Positions 47,200 to 58,488 are shown, numbered from the stretch's first letter. The stretch: 64,000 bases of DNA from Candidatus Ideonella esbjergensis (GCA_016710065.1 JADJLP010000010.1:1-64000), one strand, 5' to 3'. Numbers and translations are program-made. The notes: a model not told the origin generated them from the sequence alone.

Positions 47200-48845
47200 A
47201 GGTGGAGACAGCCTGGGTTTCACCCCCGCAAGCGATCGGTGGTCTTGATCATCTCGGCACCCAGGCTCCCTGTGTCCTGATCTACAGCCAACTACTACCC
47301 GGGATCACGAACGTCACGGATCGCGCGCGGTATTACTCTTTCTACCCATGGTTGATATGGTCATTCGACCAGCGCTATGCCAAGGATGACGAGGCGCGTT
47401 TCGTCGAGTTCTTCAGGCGCGCCGACTGCCTCTTCACACTCCTGTCAGAACGTCATGCACGCAAAACTGATCGGGACAATGAGCGGCACGGTGTGGCCAT
47501 GGTTGGCAGAGTCCAACTGACGCAAGCACTGGATCGGCTGGAGGCGGGTGAGTACTTGAACCTCTCGCAGTACACGTCCCAAGAATCTCCACTGAGATAT
47601 TTCAAGAATCCGATGGGCGGTCTCTCTCAGTACTACGCGGGGACCTTGAGTGACCTCAAGCTGATGGATGCCTCCGCCAAGCCGTGGATCAAGTACACGA
47701 AGGAGTTGGGTGCGCCGCTGGCCGAGCAAGTCGACTCGAACATCCAGGCCGACCGGTTCTGGAAAGTTGTAGAGAGCGGCACCGCAACGTGTGACGACCT
47801 TGATGCTTTGAGCGAGCTCTGTGCCTGTCAGCTGTCTCACAGCGTCGGCGAGTGCAAGACACTCGTCGATCTCTATTTCGATCGCAACGACTCGTACGAA
47901 CAGGAAGGCGTCCAGCGCCGGCGGTCGCTTGGGCTGATCTTGAACCTGACCCGATCACTCCCAGACGGCCATGACTTGACGGAGTCGATGTTTCGGGCAT
48001 GTACGTATTCAGGTGCGCTGCCTGGAGAAACCCCGTGGACAGTGCCCGAGTCATTGCAACCCACGCTGGCCTGCTGGGGGATATATCAACGCAACGACTT
48101 ACTGTCGATTGCATGCCAGACAGTGCTCGGGCTGGCGCTCCGCGAACTGGAACCCCAGGCTGCGGCGAGCAGGATGGCGTACGGATCGGTCGAGTCTTTC
48201 GCAGAGGCTTTCTCGAACGGAGCCGCCGTGACAGCGGTCGCTCAAGACCTCGATGCCAACAAGGTGGGCGACTTTCTTGACCAGCTCGTCGTTTCCATGC
48301 CGCCGCTCGCCTCGTGGGAGAACGACGCACATGAAATTCAATTGGCACTCCGAATGATGGCCAGCTGGTCGCGTGGCGACGATACCCGGACGATCCTTCA
48401 ACTAGCGGTATCTGTCTTGGCGTTGCTAGCCTGCCGCGACGTGCCTTCTCAAACGCCTTATGGTGGCGTAGCGATCTCGCCTGAGGCTCTGGCTGACTAC
48501 CCGATCAACTTGGCGAGCTTCAGAGTACGGGTGGAAGCCTGGAAGCTGATGAGCTTTTCTGCATTCACCGCTGATCTGGTGACCTGGTGCTTGAATACCC
48601 ATCTTCGGGTTGCGTTGCGCAAGCTCAGATACACGGGGCGCTCGACCTTCCACCTCAGGCCTTCCGAACGCGGCCTGGAGGTTGTCGGCGAAATACCGCC
48701 GCCTGCGAACACCACTCCGCGATTCCGGCAGGCCGTCCAGATCTTGCGCGACGTGGGCGCGCTGACCCGTGATTCGTCAAAGCCTAATCGGCAGACCAGG
48801 CTATCGGACACTGGCGCGGCACTGATGGAGGCATCGAGTGCCTGA
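47196..48845 (+). CDS. Unknown protein, 549 residues, upstream of the PLD nuclease
   Basis: Start MKVETAWVSPPQA at 47196 (ATGA overlap). The N-terminal part has the striking stretch LPGITNVTDRARYYSFYPW followed by LIWSFDQRY, conserved-looking and aromatic; the rest is helical with an occasional winged-helix-like end (FRQAVQILRDVGALTRDS). I recall seeing a similar protein next to PLD-type proteins in other clusters but cannot name the family. It overlaps the PLD gene by 8 bases, so the pair is probably functional together. Confidence 0.72.
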   Translation: MKVETAWVSPPQAIGGLDHLGTQAPCVLIYSQLLPGITNVTDRARYYSFYPWLIWSFDQRYAKDDEARFVEFFRRADCLFTLLSERHARKTDRDNERHGVAMVGRVQLTQALDRLEAGEYLNLSQYTSQESPLRYFKNPMGGLSQYYAGTLSDLKLMDASAKPWIKYTKELGAPLAEQVDSNIQADRFWKVVESGTATCDDLDALSELCACQLSHSVGECKTLVDLYFDRNDSYEQEGVQRRRSLGLILNLTRSLPDGHDLTESMFRACTYSGALPGETPWTVPESLQPTLACWGIYQRNDLLSIACQTVLGLALRELEPQAAASRMAYGSVESFAEAFSNGAAVTAVAQDLDANKVGDFLDQLVVSMPPLASWENDAHEIQLALRMMASWSRGDDTRTILQLAVSVLALLACRDVPSQTPYGGVAISPEALADYPINLASFRVRVEAWKLMSFSAFTADLVTWCLNTHLRVALRKLRYTGRSTFHLRPSERGLEVVGEIPPPANTTPRFRQAVQILRDVGALTRDSSKPNRQTRLSDTGAALMEASSA

Positions 48846-50025
48846 TCCGGTTTCAATCCTCGATGTCATCAAGCGCGGGGGCTACGAGGCGTCGTTGATC
48901 ACGACGTTCAACGCGACCCTGCCGTTCTACGAGGAGGTTCTCTTACGCAAGCTGGTGGGGGCAGGGTGCCGTCACAACGTGGTGCTGATGGACCGCTCGC
49001 AGTGCGCTGTATCGTGGTCCAGCGAGGCGACACGGCCCAGGCTGGCCGGTCACGCCTATACCCTGCTGCCGATCGGTGCACCGGGCGCATTCCACCCCAA
49101 GTTGTGCATTCTCGTCGGCCCGAAGAAGGCGTCCATCCTGATCGGCAGCCACAACCTGACCTTGTCTGGGTTCGGTTTCAACCGTGAGGTGACCAACTGG
49201 ATTGAGGTGTCTGGCCCCAAGGACTCCGAGGGTGCAGCGTTGCTGGGGGACTCCTGGCGGATGGCACGTCGATGGATCGAGATGGAGCGCGGTAAGGCTG
49301 CCGATTCCCTACTCGAGGCGGCTCTGGCGGTCGCCAACTTCGTCAATCCTCTCGTCGCCAATGCCGAACCTTCGAGTCGTGCAGTTGCGTTGACCCACGC
49401 GCCCCTCGGCGTTCCGCTGATCGATCAGATTTCCGAGCGGATTCCACCCGAAGTTAGCCGTATCGGAATTGTTGGCGCCTTCTTCGACAAGGAGCTCGCC
49501 TTCATCGACGAGCTTGCAAAGCGCTGGCCCAAGGCGCTACTGGTAGTCGGCGTCGATCCAGAATCTGTGCATATGCTTGCAGTGCCGCCTACTGGGCGAG
49601 CACGATATGTAGATATCCGCAAGTTGTGGCCAGAGCGGCAAGGTTATCTACACGCCAAGATGATTTGGTTCGATTCCGGCGGTGATGGCAGCGCATTTGT
49701 GAGCGGCAGTTCCAACCCAAGTCGGCCGGCTTGGATGGGGCCAAGCAATTCGAGCAACGTGGAAGCCGTCCTCTTGCGACTCGGTCACGATGCGCACGAT
49801 GCCGTGGAGTCAATTGGCCTACTCGGTATCTTCGACCTTGTGGCACTAGACCCTGAGCTCTTCAAAGGGATCGCGGAACGGAGTGCCGAAGAAGTCTCTA
49901 CATCCGAATCTGCGCCGGTTCCACTGTGGTCAGGGTCTCAAGCGCCGAATCTGGTGAGATACGAATCGGGACGCGAGGAAGCAAGGCGGCTATCGACCGT
50001 GCAGTCTTGTTCAATGCGGACATGA
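48838..50025 (+). CDS. Phospholipase-D-superfamily nuclease, N-terminal part
   Basis: 395 residues from GTG 48838. Two HKD half-motifs: FHPKLCILVGPKKASILIGS followed by HNLTLSG (about 85), and YLHAKMIWF with FVSGSSNPSRPAW (about 272). This gives the paired His-Lys-Ser/Asn sites of a PLD nuclease. The last 30 residues (from SQAPNL onward) no longer look like protein, and the reading frame that begins at 49926 takes over with a good sequence. I therefore suspect one long gene broken by one indel near 49925. Confidence 0.83.
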   Translation: MPDPVSILDVIKRGGYEASLITTFNATLPFYEEVLLRKLVGAGCRHNVVLMDRSQCAVSWSSEATRPRLAGHAYTLLPIGAPGAFHPKLCILVGPKKASILIGSHNLTLSGFGFNREVTNWIEVSGPKDSEGAALLGDSWRMARRWIEMERGKAADSLLEAALAVANFVNPLVANAEPSSRAVALTHAPLGVPLIDQISERIPPEVSRIGIVGAFFDKELAFIDELAKRWPKALLVVGVDPESVHMLAVPPTGRARYVDIRKLWPERQGYLHAKMIWFDSGGDGSAFVSGSSNPSRPAWMGPSNSSNVEAVLLRLGHDAHDAVESIGLLGIFDLVALDPELFKGIAERSAEEVSTSESAPVPLWSGSQAPNLVRYESGREEARRLSTVQSCSMRT

Positions 50026-51380
50026 AGGCGCTCGGAGAGATCCCGAGCCCGCAGGTAATCGAGGATGAACTGGTCGTCGTGTTCACGGACGGCATCGCGA
50101 ACGTTCGATCCTGCTTGCTCTATTCGCAGGGCGACTTGGTCGCGCGCGCCATGATTCATCACCCCGACCTAGTTTCGGCTTCATCGCAATCCTCGCGACA
50201 GAATCAGATTCGAAACGCCTTGAGCGGTCTCGGCTCGAGCGAAGGGGACATTTCGAAGGTGATTGCTTCCGTGGAACGCGTCATCTTTTCGGATGAGACG
50301 CACCGGGAAATGGAATCAGTGCTGCGGGGCCATAAGGAAATGCGGTCCAGCAAGGACCAGGTTGCCGGGCCAGAGTCCCTCGCAGTCAGCGTCGCCGATC
50401 TGCCCAAGGAAAGAAAGAAGCTTCGCCTCTTGAAGTCTGGCGACCTCGCGTACCTGCTTGACGTACTGTTGCGACGTCTATCGGAGGGGCTGGAATCTCC
50501 CCCGCCTGGCATCGACTCGGCGGGACTCACCGAAGAAGAGCGAGTTGGCACCGAAGGCGGCGAGGAACCGAGACCGCCCGAGTCGATCCTTCCGCCGACT
50601 GGACTCAGCGATTTGGAAGTGGCCAGAGCCGTATCTCGCCGAGCCAGAGCCCTGACCAAGCGGATGGTGGATCAGTTGAGGCTTGCCAGTGCTGATCACA
50701 CACGCAGGGCAGCCGCCGTGCTTCAACTCTTCGCCGTGATCGCACTCGTGCGAGAGTTGCGACACCTTGACAAGACGTCTCGCTGGAAGGCGACTGGTCA
50801 GCTCCTTGTCGAAGACAGGGATCGTCGTTACCTGTTGGATGAATCCCTGAAGCATCTCCTTGGTTCGTCTTCACGCATGCTCGAAGAGATCGACATCGGC
50901 GATGCCGACACCGAAGAGGGCACCCAACTGCGGGTGCTATTGCTGTGGTTGGCTTGGGATTTGGGCGAGGAACTGACGGACCAGCTCGGACGGATCTGGG
51001 ATGCCGGCGAGTTGCAGGCCAAGCTACGCGCCAACGCGATGTTCCTGAAACTGATTCCGCCGATCGCGCAAGACGCCGCGGCGCGTTCCGAACTCGAACA
51101 GAGCATTTCCCGAACGATCCGTCCGTCTCCCGAAGCAGCGCTCCGCGCAAGCAAATGGTTAGTGGGCCACTTGAAGTTCGGCGCCGCCTGGGCAAGGGGC
51201 GTCAGCGACGGTACGACTCTTCGCGTGGGGGGATATTGCCGTGTCCCTGGCATGGTTGAGGAACCCCGGGTCGTCCTTGAGGTGTCCGACAGCTTGGTCG
51301 GCTTTTGGGACTACGACAGGATCCGAAGTTTCGCGCGGGATCGGGTTGTCGCGGTCATGCCTGCTGCAGATGTCTCGTAA
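49926..51380 (+). CDS. C-terminal part of the PLD protein, or separate last gene of the operon
   Basis: 484 residues, GTG start inside the previous gene. The early part is beta-rich (GEIRIGTRGSKAAIDRAVLF, VVVFTDGIANVR), the middle has a charged helical segment, and the end (RVVLEVSDSLVGFWDYDRIR) is also ordered. No catalytic motif. Overlap with the preceding frame is 100 bases, whereas the other junctions in the operon overlap by 4-23 bases or abut; a frame error is the simplest explanation, which would make one protein of about 850 residues. Alternatively it is a separate subunit. Confidence 0.7.
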   Translation: MVRVSSAESGEIRIGTRGSKAAIDRAVLFNADMKALGEIPSPQVIEDELVVVFTDGIANVRSCLLYSQGDLVARAMIHHPDLVSASSQSSRQNQIRNALSGLGSSEGDISKVIASVERVIFSDETHREMESVLRGHKEMRSSKDQVAGPESLAVSVADLPKERKKLRLLKSGDLAYLLDVLLRRLSEGLESPPPGIDSAGLTEEERVGTEGGEEPRPPESILPPTGLSDLEVARAVSRRARALTKRMVDQLRLASADHTRRAAAVLQLFAVIALVRELRHLDKTSRWKATGQLLVEDRDRRYLLDESLKHLLGSSSRMLEEIDIGDADTEEGTQLRVLLLWLAWDLGEELTDQLGRIWDAGELQAKLRANAMFLKLIPPIAQDAAARSELEQSISRTIRPSPEAALRASKWLVGHLKFGAAWARGVSDGTTLRVGGYCRVPGMVEEPRVVLEVSDSLVGFWDYDRIRSFARDRVVAVMPAADVS

Positions 51381-51717
51381 TCTGAGGGCTGGTGTAGCCT
51401 TGTGACGGTAAAATTGGCGGTGGAAAAACGTTTGCTGACAATGACTTATGCAATTCGATGCAGTGGGCATGTGTGGTCCTTGTCGAACCTGCAAGGGCGT
51501 CCATTGACACCTTCGACGATGCTCGCCGGAGCCGATAGATGTCGATAGATCTCGAAAGGTCACTTTCCGTCGAATCGCCCGGAAACCCGCGCCAATGCTG
51601 GTGCACGACACTTTGACGGTAAAAATGACGGTAAAAATCTTCGCGGCAGAGGCGATCACTCGGCAAATCAACAGCTTAGAAGGCTCGTTGATGATCGAGT
51701 GGGAGTGAGCCCCGCCT
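51381..51717. repeat. Interval with TGACGGTAAAA repeats between the two defence systems
   Basis: About 340 bases. TGACGGTAAAA occurs at 51403-51413 and, as a tandem pair of TGACGGTAAAAA, at 51614-51637. No gene is supported: a 27-codon frame (51626) and minus-strand frames have no features. The operon upstream and jetD downstream converge here, so a terminator is expected, but I do not see a clear stem-loop. Confidence 0.5.
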
Positions 51718-53108
51718 TCACGGCGCAAGGGGGGCGTTCATCACCCAGGGGTGCCCAAGGTCGTCAATCAAGACGTCTGCAACGGCCTCCTCGGCGATGG
51801 ACAGACCGTGGTGCCACAGTGGCTGCCGCAATTCGCGCATCCCATGAGGCGGTGACGTTGGTTTTCGGTAGGTCCGCCGTGTGTGCGGCGCGGTTTGCAC
51901 GGCGGCTTCATAGTCGGCTGCGGACAGGCGCCAGGGCGTGGCGCGCCAGGGCGCACACAGATTGGCGATCTGCAGGCCGGGCCAGTCGAAGTCGCCGTGG
52001 TAGTGCAGGCGTGCGCCAGCATGTGCCAGTTGGTTCAGCAATGTGCGTTGCGCGGGCGGCCGGCATGCCGTCTGTGCAGACCAGCGGTGCGCAGCGTGGG
52101 CCCAAGCGATCCGCCGCAATGGCCAGCAGATTGAGGTTTTCACAGATGAAGACCGGTCGGCCTGGGACGGCCCAGGCGGGTGGTGTGCGCAGCGGTTGGC
52201 GCAATGACAAGTAGGCCGGTTCGCCCGGCGCCCAACCGCCGCAGCAAGGGGCAGCGACGGGCAGGTTCAACACCAGCGCTGGCCGTGCCAATTCGTTGAC
52301 CAGGACACCGGCCCCGGGCCCAGATGTCGCGGGCGCGCTCCAGAAGGTCGACTCCGAGGCCGCCTCGGCCGTGCTGGTGTCGTCCTCGTCCGCTGATCGG
52401 ACACCTCCGGCCCGGGCGGCGCTGCGGCATTTTCGGCACAACGCCATGCGGCCAGAACCAGGTTGGCCACGGCCTGCCCTGCGTCGAGTGCATGGGCATT
52501 GCCCGGCGGCTCCGCGGCCAGTTGGGCCCGCGTGATGCCTGCGGATGGCAAAGCAGCGCAGCACTGCACAGCCTGCGCCAGCAGGGCCTCGGCAGCAGCC
52601 ACGTCCTGGCGTGAGAGTCGTTTAGAGCAAGAGCGCCAGCAGCCAGGCTCTTGCAACCAGGCATGCAGGCGCGTCGCGGCTTGAAGCTTGGTTCAGCAGC
52701 GTTGCCCAGGCCAACCGATGTGCGGCGCGTGTGGCGGTGTGGTTGGTGATCGGGCCGTCCAGCAACTCCAGGGCTTCGGCAGTAGCAAACGCCTGCGTCT
52801 TGCAGGCGGCGTCGATCCGGGCGATGTCGAGCTGCATGGAGCGTGCACCCGCGGCGGGCGCCCGGTCAACAGGGCCAGGGCTTCGCGCTCGGCGGCGCTG
52901 AGTTAGCTGAGATGCAAGCTCGTGCGCGCAGTGGCGTCACTCTGGCGTTCGTAGTGGCGGCGCAAGCGTTGCCGCAAAGGCCAGAGTGCCGGGGGCCGCC
53001 GAGCAGGCGCTGGGCTTGGCCGCCGCAGTGCTCACTGGTTCCCCCTGGGCCTACGGCCCTGTCCCTCCAAGAGGGATTCGTCCCTTCGGGCGGCCGGGCG
53101 GGGCTCAT
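51718..53108 (-). pseudogene. jetD: Wadjet type II JetD (TOPRIM-like nuclease component), frameshifted
   Basis: TIGR02679-type sequence in broken frames: VFICENLNLLAIAADRLGP, then HYHGDFDWPGLQIANL (the DUF2399/TOPRIM-like Asp-x-Asp site), DVLIDDLGHPWVMN at the end. The coding signal covers about 1,390 bases, near the normal length, but shifts frame several times between 52000 and 53000. JetD cleaves DNA in Wadjet systems and protects against plasmids. Last gene of the jetABCD order. Confidence 0.72.
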
Positions 53109-56100
53109 GGGGTGCTCATGGGTTGGGAAAGCCGGCGGTTCGGGTCGTCTTCAAGCAGACGGGATCGGCCGTCCCAGGTCCAGCGCGAAACGTACACGGC
53201 GTCTATGCCTTCACGACGCTGCAACTGGGCGATGGCCACGCCGAGCAGTTCGGCCGAGCAGGCCATTCCCGCTCGCTGGTGACGACGAAATCAGATCGAA
53301 TTCGCGGATCAAAGCCCAGCGGTGGCCACGCGCGGCGTCGTCGATGCCGGCAAAGACTTCGTCGAGCAGCACCAGGCGTGGGGCGTGGGCGTGCCCAGCC
53401 TGGGTGTAGTAGCTGGAGACGCGGCAAACAGTGGCACCGTCAGGCCCAGCGCGCGCTCGCCACTGGAGGCGGGGCCCGAAAGCGGGCGCCACTGGCCGTC
53501 CCAGCGCTGCCGCGAAAGGTGCCAGCGCCGGTAGTCCAACGCGCGCGTGCCAGCTGTTCCAGCGGGCTGCCGCCTTGGTCTGCATCGCCCGGCTGCGCTC
53601 GGCGGCGATGCGCTGCTGCAGCATTTCGCCCACCACGCGGCGGTCCTCGGCGGTCCCCAGGTCGCTGCTGGTGTTAGAGCCGGCGGCGGGCGGCGTCCAG
53701 GCCCACGGGTGCGCCGTCCGCGCCCTCGGGCAGGGGTCTCCACTGCAGCGAAAGCGCACGCCCGTGGAGGTGGGCCGCTTGTGCAACCCGTGGTTGATGG
53801 CCTTGACCTGATGCTCGGCGTCGCGCAGCCGCTTTTGCACCGCGCTCCGCGATCTCGGCTTGCAGGTGGTTTTCCAGCACCTTGCGCTCGCCAGCGTGAG
53901 CAGCTCGCGGCGCTCGGCGATCTGCCGCCGGCCAGACGCGCACTCAGTTGGTCGGGTCGTTCCGGGGCGGTTCTGGTAGACGATGTGCACGACCAGGCCG
54001 AAGTCGCTCGTTTCGGCCTGGGCTTGGTGGCCAATGCGGCCGGTGCGCGCCCCAGTTCCGGTCGTAGTCCCGCGAAACCTGGCTTTGCACGCGGCTCCAG
54101 GGCCTCGTCGTCGTCCTTGACGGCGGTCCAGCGCATGTTCGGCGCGTCGCGCCAACGCCTAATGCGGGTTCGATGGTCCAGGCTTGGTTCGTGGCTGGCG
54201 CTTCGGCATCAGGCAGGGGCGGTGGCCAGCGGGCCGGTGGCGGCGAAGCCTGCAGTTGGCCCGGCATGCTGGCGTGTCGCCGTGCGCTCAGCCAGGGTGG
54301 CCTGGGCGTCGTCGACCTTTTGCTCGGCCTTGGCGCGGGCTTCGCCGGCCTCGCGCAGGACGAGCGGTTCTGACGCCTGTCGGCCGCTTCCGCGTCGGTG
54401 ACCGCCAGGCGAGCATCCCGCAGACGTTGCTGCAACTCCTGCACCTTGGCGCCAACGGACTCGCGCAAAGATTTCCGGGCGGATGCGGGCCTCCTGGCCA
54501 GCGTGTCGCGCTCGGCGGAGTGCTCGGCGGCATGCCTTGCATCATCGCTCGCCTGCTGCGTGCGCTGCTGTTGCTGGGCTTGTTCGGCCAGGGCTTCGCG
54601 CAGCTCCCGGGTGGCGCTGGCCAGTGTGTTCAGACTCTCGCCGAAGTCCTGCAGGGGCTCTTTCAATGGCGTGCAGGGGCATGGCCTTCAGGCGGCAGCG
54701 CCATGTCCTCGGCGTCGCGGGCCAGGGCCTGGCGCGCCAGTTCCCAGTGCTGGGCGGCGGTCCGCAGTTGCAAGTCGGCCTGGTCCAGCCGTTGGCGGGC
54801 GGTGTTGAATTCGCGTGCCTGCGCCTGAGCCTGCAGATGCGCGGCACGCAGCGCATCGTCGCTGGGGGCGTTTGCCACTCGGTAGCGGCCGGCTCTGGTC
54901 GGCACCGAGTTGCGCCAAGGCTTGCTGCAGCCGCGTGGAGGCCTGGCCAAGCTCGTCCAACCGCAGGCTGATGTCGGCCAGTCTTCGCTGCGGGCCGCCG
55001 CGCGGGCGGCGTAGCCGATGAAGTCTGCACTGGGCTTGTGCCAGGCGCCGGCCAAGGCGCCCATTCGAAAGCGCCCGTCGGGTGCGAGCCAGGGCTTCGG
55101 CAGAGGGCTGATCCACCAGGCCGCAGGCCACGCCTTCTGAGCAGGCGCAGCAGCAGGTCTGGGGCCACCGGCGCAGGCGCTTCGTTGGCCGTCACCGCAG
55201 GTTGCAGCCACGCCGCCAGCGATGGCGATTGGCGCGGGCGTGCGAGCCACTGCGCATCGTCAGGCCAGGGTGTGCCCTCGGCGCCGAGCAGGCCGCCGTC
55301 GGGTGTCACCCAGCATCCAGCAAGCCCAGGCCTGTAGCGCGGCTTCGCAGCCCAGGGCGGTGCTCGGCCGGGGTTTCGGGGGCAAAGTCCACCAACTGCC
55401 ACAGAGGCGCGCCCGTGCGGCCTGAGCGTCCATGGTCCCCGCGCCAATGGGGCGGCGGCGGGCGGCATCTTCGCCTTGTTCGAGACGCGCACGCTCCTCG
55501 TGCAGGGCGGCTTGTTCCTGGGTCAGCGCCTGTTGTTCGGCTTGCAACGCAGCCTGGCGCTGGGCCAGGCGCAGGCTGGTGGCCTGTTGGGCGTGGTGCA
55601 GGGCGGCGCAGGGCGGGTTGTCGCCCTGCAGGCTGAGCGTCCAGGTGCCCAGCGCAGCCAGGGCTTCGGTGCTGCCCTGCGGTTGGAGTTGTCGCAAGCC
55701 GTCGAAGTGGCGCTGCCAGGCTTCGAGCAGTGCCTGGCCCTGCTGGTCAACCGCCGCATCAGCCTGCTCGCGGCGCGCGGCAGCGGACCTCGGCTTCGTC
55801 CGATCGCTCATCGCGCAGGGCCTGGGCATGGGCATGGGCCTGGCCTGCGCGGTCGGCCTCGGCGCAGCGCTGCAGCAGCGCGTCGAGTTGTTCTCGGCGG
55901 TGGGTGACGGCCTGGCGCAGATCCTGGCGCGCGGTGTCCAGCGCCAACGGCTCCAGGGCACTGACATCGCCCGCCGCCAGCGGGCTGGCCGAGTAGCGCG
56001 GCACCAGTCCGGCGCGCTCGGCCGCCTGTGCCGCCTCCTGCCTCGATTCGGCAAGGGCGCGACTTGTCTGCTCGGCACGCCGGTTGCGCGCATGCAGGTG

Positions 56101-57244
56101 CTGCTGCTCATGCTCGTGGCGGGCCTGCTGGGTCTGCTGGGCCTTCCTCGCTGCCTCAGCCTCCGTGAGGCGCTGCCGGGCGTCGGTGTCGGCCTTTTCC
56201 AGGGTCTTGGCATCGGCCATGGCCGGGTCGCCCTGCAGTTCTTCGAGCCGGGTGCGGTGGGCCGCCAACGTGCTCTCGGCCTGCTGTTGCGCATGCCGGG
56301 CCTGTGCCTCCTGGCCTTGTGCCGTCAGCAGCGCTGTGCGAGCCTCACTGAGTTCGCGGCTGGCGTTGTCGAAGCCGGTCTGGGCGCTGCGCAGGGCACG
56401 CGCCTGGCGTCTGGCCTGGTGGCGGCGTAGCGCTGGTAGCGCTGATTGAACTGACCGACAGCACGTTCCAGCGCCTCGTACTCCTCCAGCTCGCGCCGAT
56501 ATTCCTCCAACTGGTTCAAGGCATCGGCCACATCCGCCAGCAGTTCGGTCGACATGGGTGGCAAGGCTTCGGTCAGCGCGTGCGAGAGGTTGGCCTCGTC
56601 GGGCTTTTTCGAGAGTTGCGGCTGGCGCAGCTGGATCAGCGTGTCCATCAAGGCGGCGTAGCGCGCGGCGCCCAGGTGGAACAAGCGTTCGTCCACAGCA
56701 CGGCGATAGGCGGTGGCGGTGTCGAAGACCTGGCCACCGCCGCCCTGCAGCGTCTCGCGCAAACGCTCGCGGGTGAGCACCACGCGAGTCGGGCTCATCA
56801 GCCACAGGTCCTGGCCTATGCGCTGCTCGTCCAGCACGAAGAACCAGCTGTCCACCTGGGCCCTTGCGGCAGCGGCAGACAGGCCGCAGCCCAGCGTGAG
56901 GTAGTGGTGTTGGCCGTCTTCGCCAACGCGAGCAAACTCCACCCAGGCGTAGCCCATGCGGCGTTCGTGGCGGCCCAGCAGCAGGTTCCAGGCCATCTTC
57001 TTGCCGGCGTCGCCGTCGGGCTCGACGCGAGAGGGCTTGATCTGCGCGTCGAAAGCAGGGGGCAGGGTGAGCGACAGCACCTTGGATTTGCCGGTGCCGT
57101 TGTTGCCGCGCAGCAGCAGCAGATGGCCGTCACGGAACCAGAACTCCTCGCTGTCGTAGTGAAAGAGTTCGACCAGGCCCAGGCGCAGCGGTTGCCAGCG
57201 GCTGCGGGTAGGGAGGGCAGTGCCTTGGGAGGGGCGTCACTCAT
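53109..57244 (-). pseudogene. jetC: Wadjet type II SMC-like ATPase JetC, frameshifted
   Basis: TIGR02680-type SMC protein. After ATG 57244 (8 bases inside jetB) the frame changes before HYDSEEFWFRDGH and Walker A LLLLRGNNGTGKSKVLSL; long coiled-coil segments follow in two or three frames; near the C-terminus the Walker B and signature region appears as PRLVLLDEVFAGIDDAARG. Total span of about 4.1 kb equals the usual 1,350-1,400 codons. JetC forms the DNA-extruding motor with JetA and JetB. Frame changes are many, suggesting error-rich sequence rather than a single lesion. Confidence 0.75.
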
Positions 57245-58488
57245 GCTCGAACAAGCTGGTTTGGGTGGAGCTGCTGGGCGGGCGGATATCGGCCTCGCCC
57301 AGAGCAAAGCGGGCCAGTGCGGGCAGAGGTCGAACCTGGTCTGGCGTGCTGGTCACCAACTGCAGTTTGCGCAGGCGATCCAGGGCCACCAGGGCCAGTT
57401 CGTGCTCGGCACCGGCTTCGCGGGCTGACTTGCGCCAGCAACTGCCGTAGCGTGCCTTCGCCTCGGCGAGAAAGGCGACTACATCGTGGGTGGCCACCGA
57501 GGCCGTGCCGTCCGCACCGCCACCGCGCCGGGCCAGAAACTCGGCCACCAGCAGCGTGGCATGGGCCTCGGTGCCTTCGGCTGGCATGGCCACATCGGTC
57601 AGCTCGCCGTCCTCGTCCACCAGGGCCAGGCCCTCAGCCCGTTGCTCGGGCACCAGGCCGCAGGCTTCGCACAGGCGGCTGGCCATGGTGCCGCGCTGGT
57701 TGGCGAAGTAGGCCCGCAACTCGGTGTCCAGGGTGTCCAGATAGACGACGGGGTCGTCCAGCAAGCGGCGGGTGAGGTGGTGGCGCAGGGCGGTGCGCTG
57801 GGCCCTCTTCGCTGTCTGGCACGTGTTCGGCCACCAGCGAGGCCAGGCGGTCGTCCAGGCTCACGGGCGCTTGTTCTGCGGGCCACGTCGAAGGGCCGCG
57901 CGTGGCGGCCAACAGGCCTGCGAGTACCCGGCGGTGCACGTCGTACAACGCGTCGCCGCCCTCTGCCGCATGGCTGCGTACGAAGCCTTCCTCGTCGCCG
58001 GCCACGCGTTGCAGCACGCCCAGCGCCAGCAGGCTGCGGCAGACGGCCACCAGTTCGCGCCGCTCATGCACAGCCGTCAGCGTGAAGCTGAAGCCTCGTG
58101 CTGCCAGCAGAGGGTCGGTTGCCAGCACGAGCAGGCGTTCACCGAGTACCCGCAAGGTGATCTGCGGGTCGGCACGCTCAAGCACGGCGCAGGCCAGGCA
58201 CAACAGTACGTAGCGGCGGCGCTCGTAGCCGGGCAGGCCGCGGCTGTCGTCTTGCAGGTCGGCAGGGCGCTTGTACAGGCGTGCGCAATCTCGCTCGATG
58301 TGCAGCGCCCAGCCGGCTTCGCGTGCGAACCAGTCGCGCAGTTCATCCGCGTGGTGGCGCACGGCCGCGAAACTCTCGTGCGCCGCCGTCATCAGCGGGC
58401 TCATCAGCAGCGCGCGCAGGGCCTGACTGCGCTCGTCGTCGCGGTGGCGTGCCTGCTGGCGGCCAATCTGGGCGCTGTCGCGGCTCAT
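57237..58488 (-). pseudogene. jetB: Wadjet type II JetB (DUF2398), one frame change
   Basis: TIGR02678/DUF2398-type protein of about 417 codons. Start MSRDSAQIGRQQARH at 58488 overlaps jetA by 4 bases. The frame is good to about SLVAEHVPDSEEG, changes near 57790-57815, and resumes as LLDDPVVYLDTLDTELRAYF through to SSTQTSLFEHE. JetB is the kleisin-associated MukE-like partner of the JetC motor. One indel is enough to explain the break. Confidence 0.8.
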
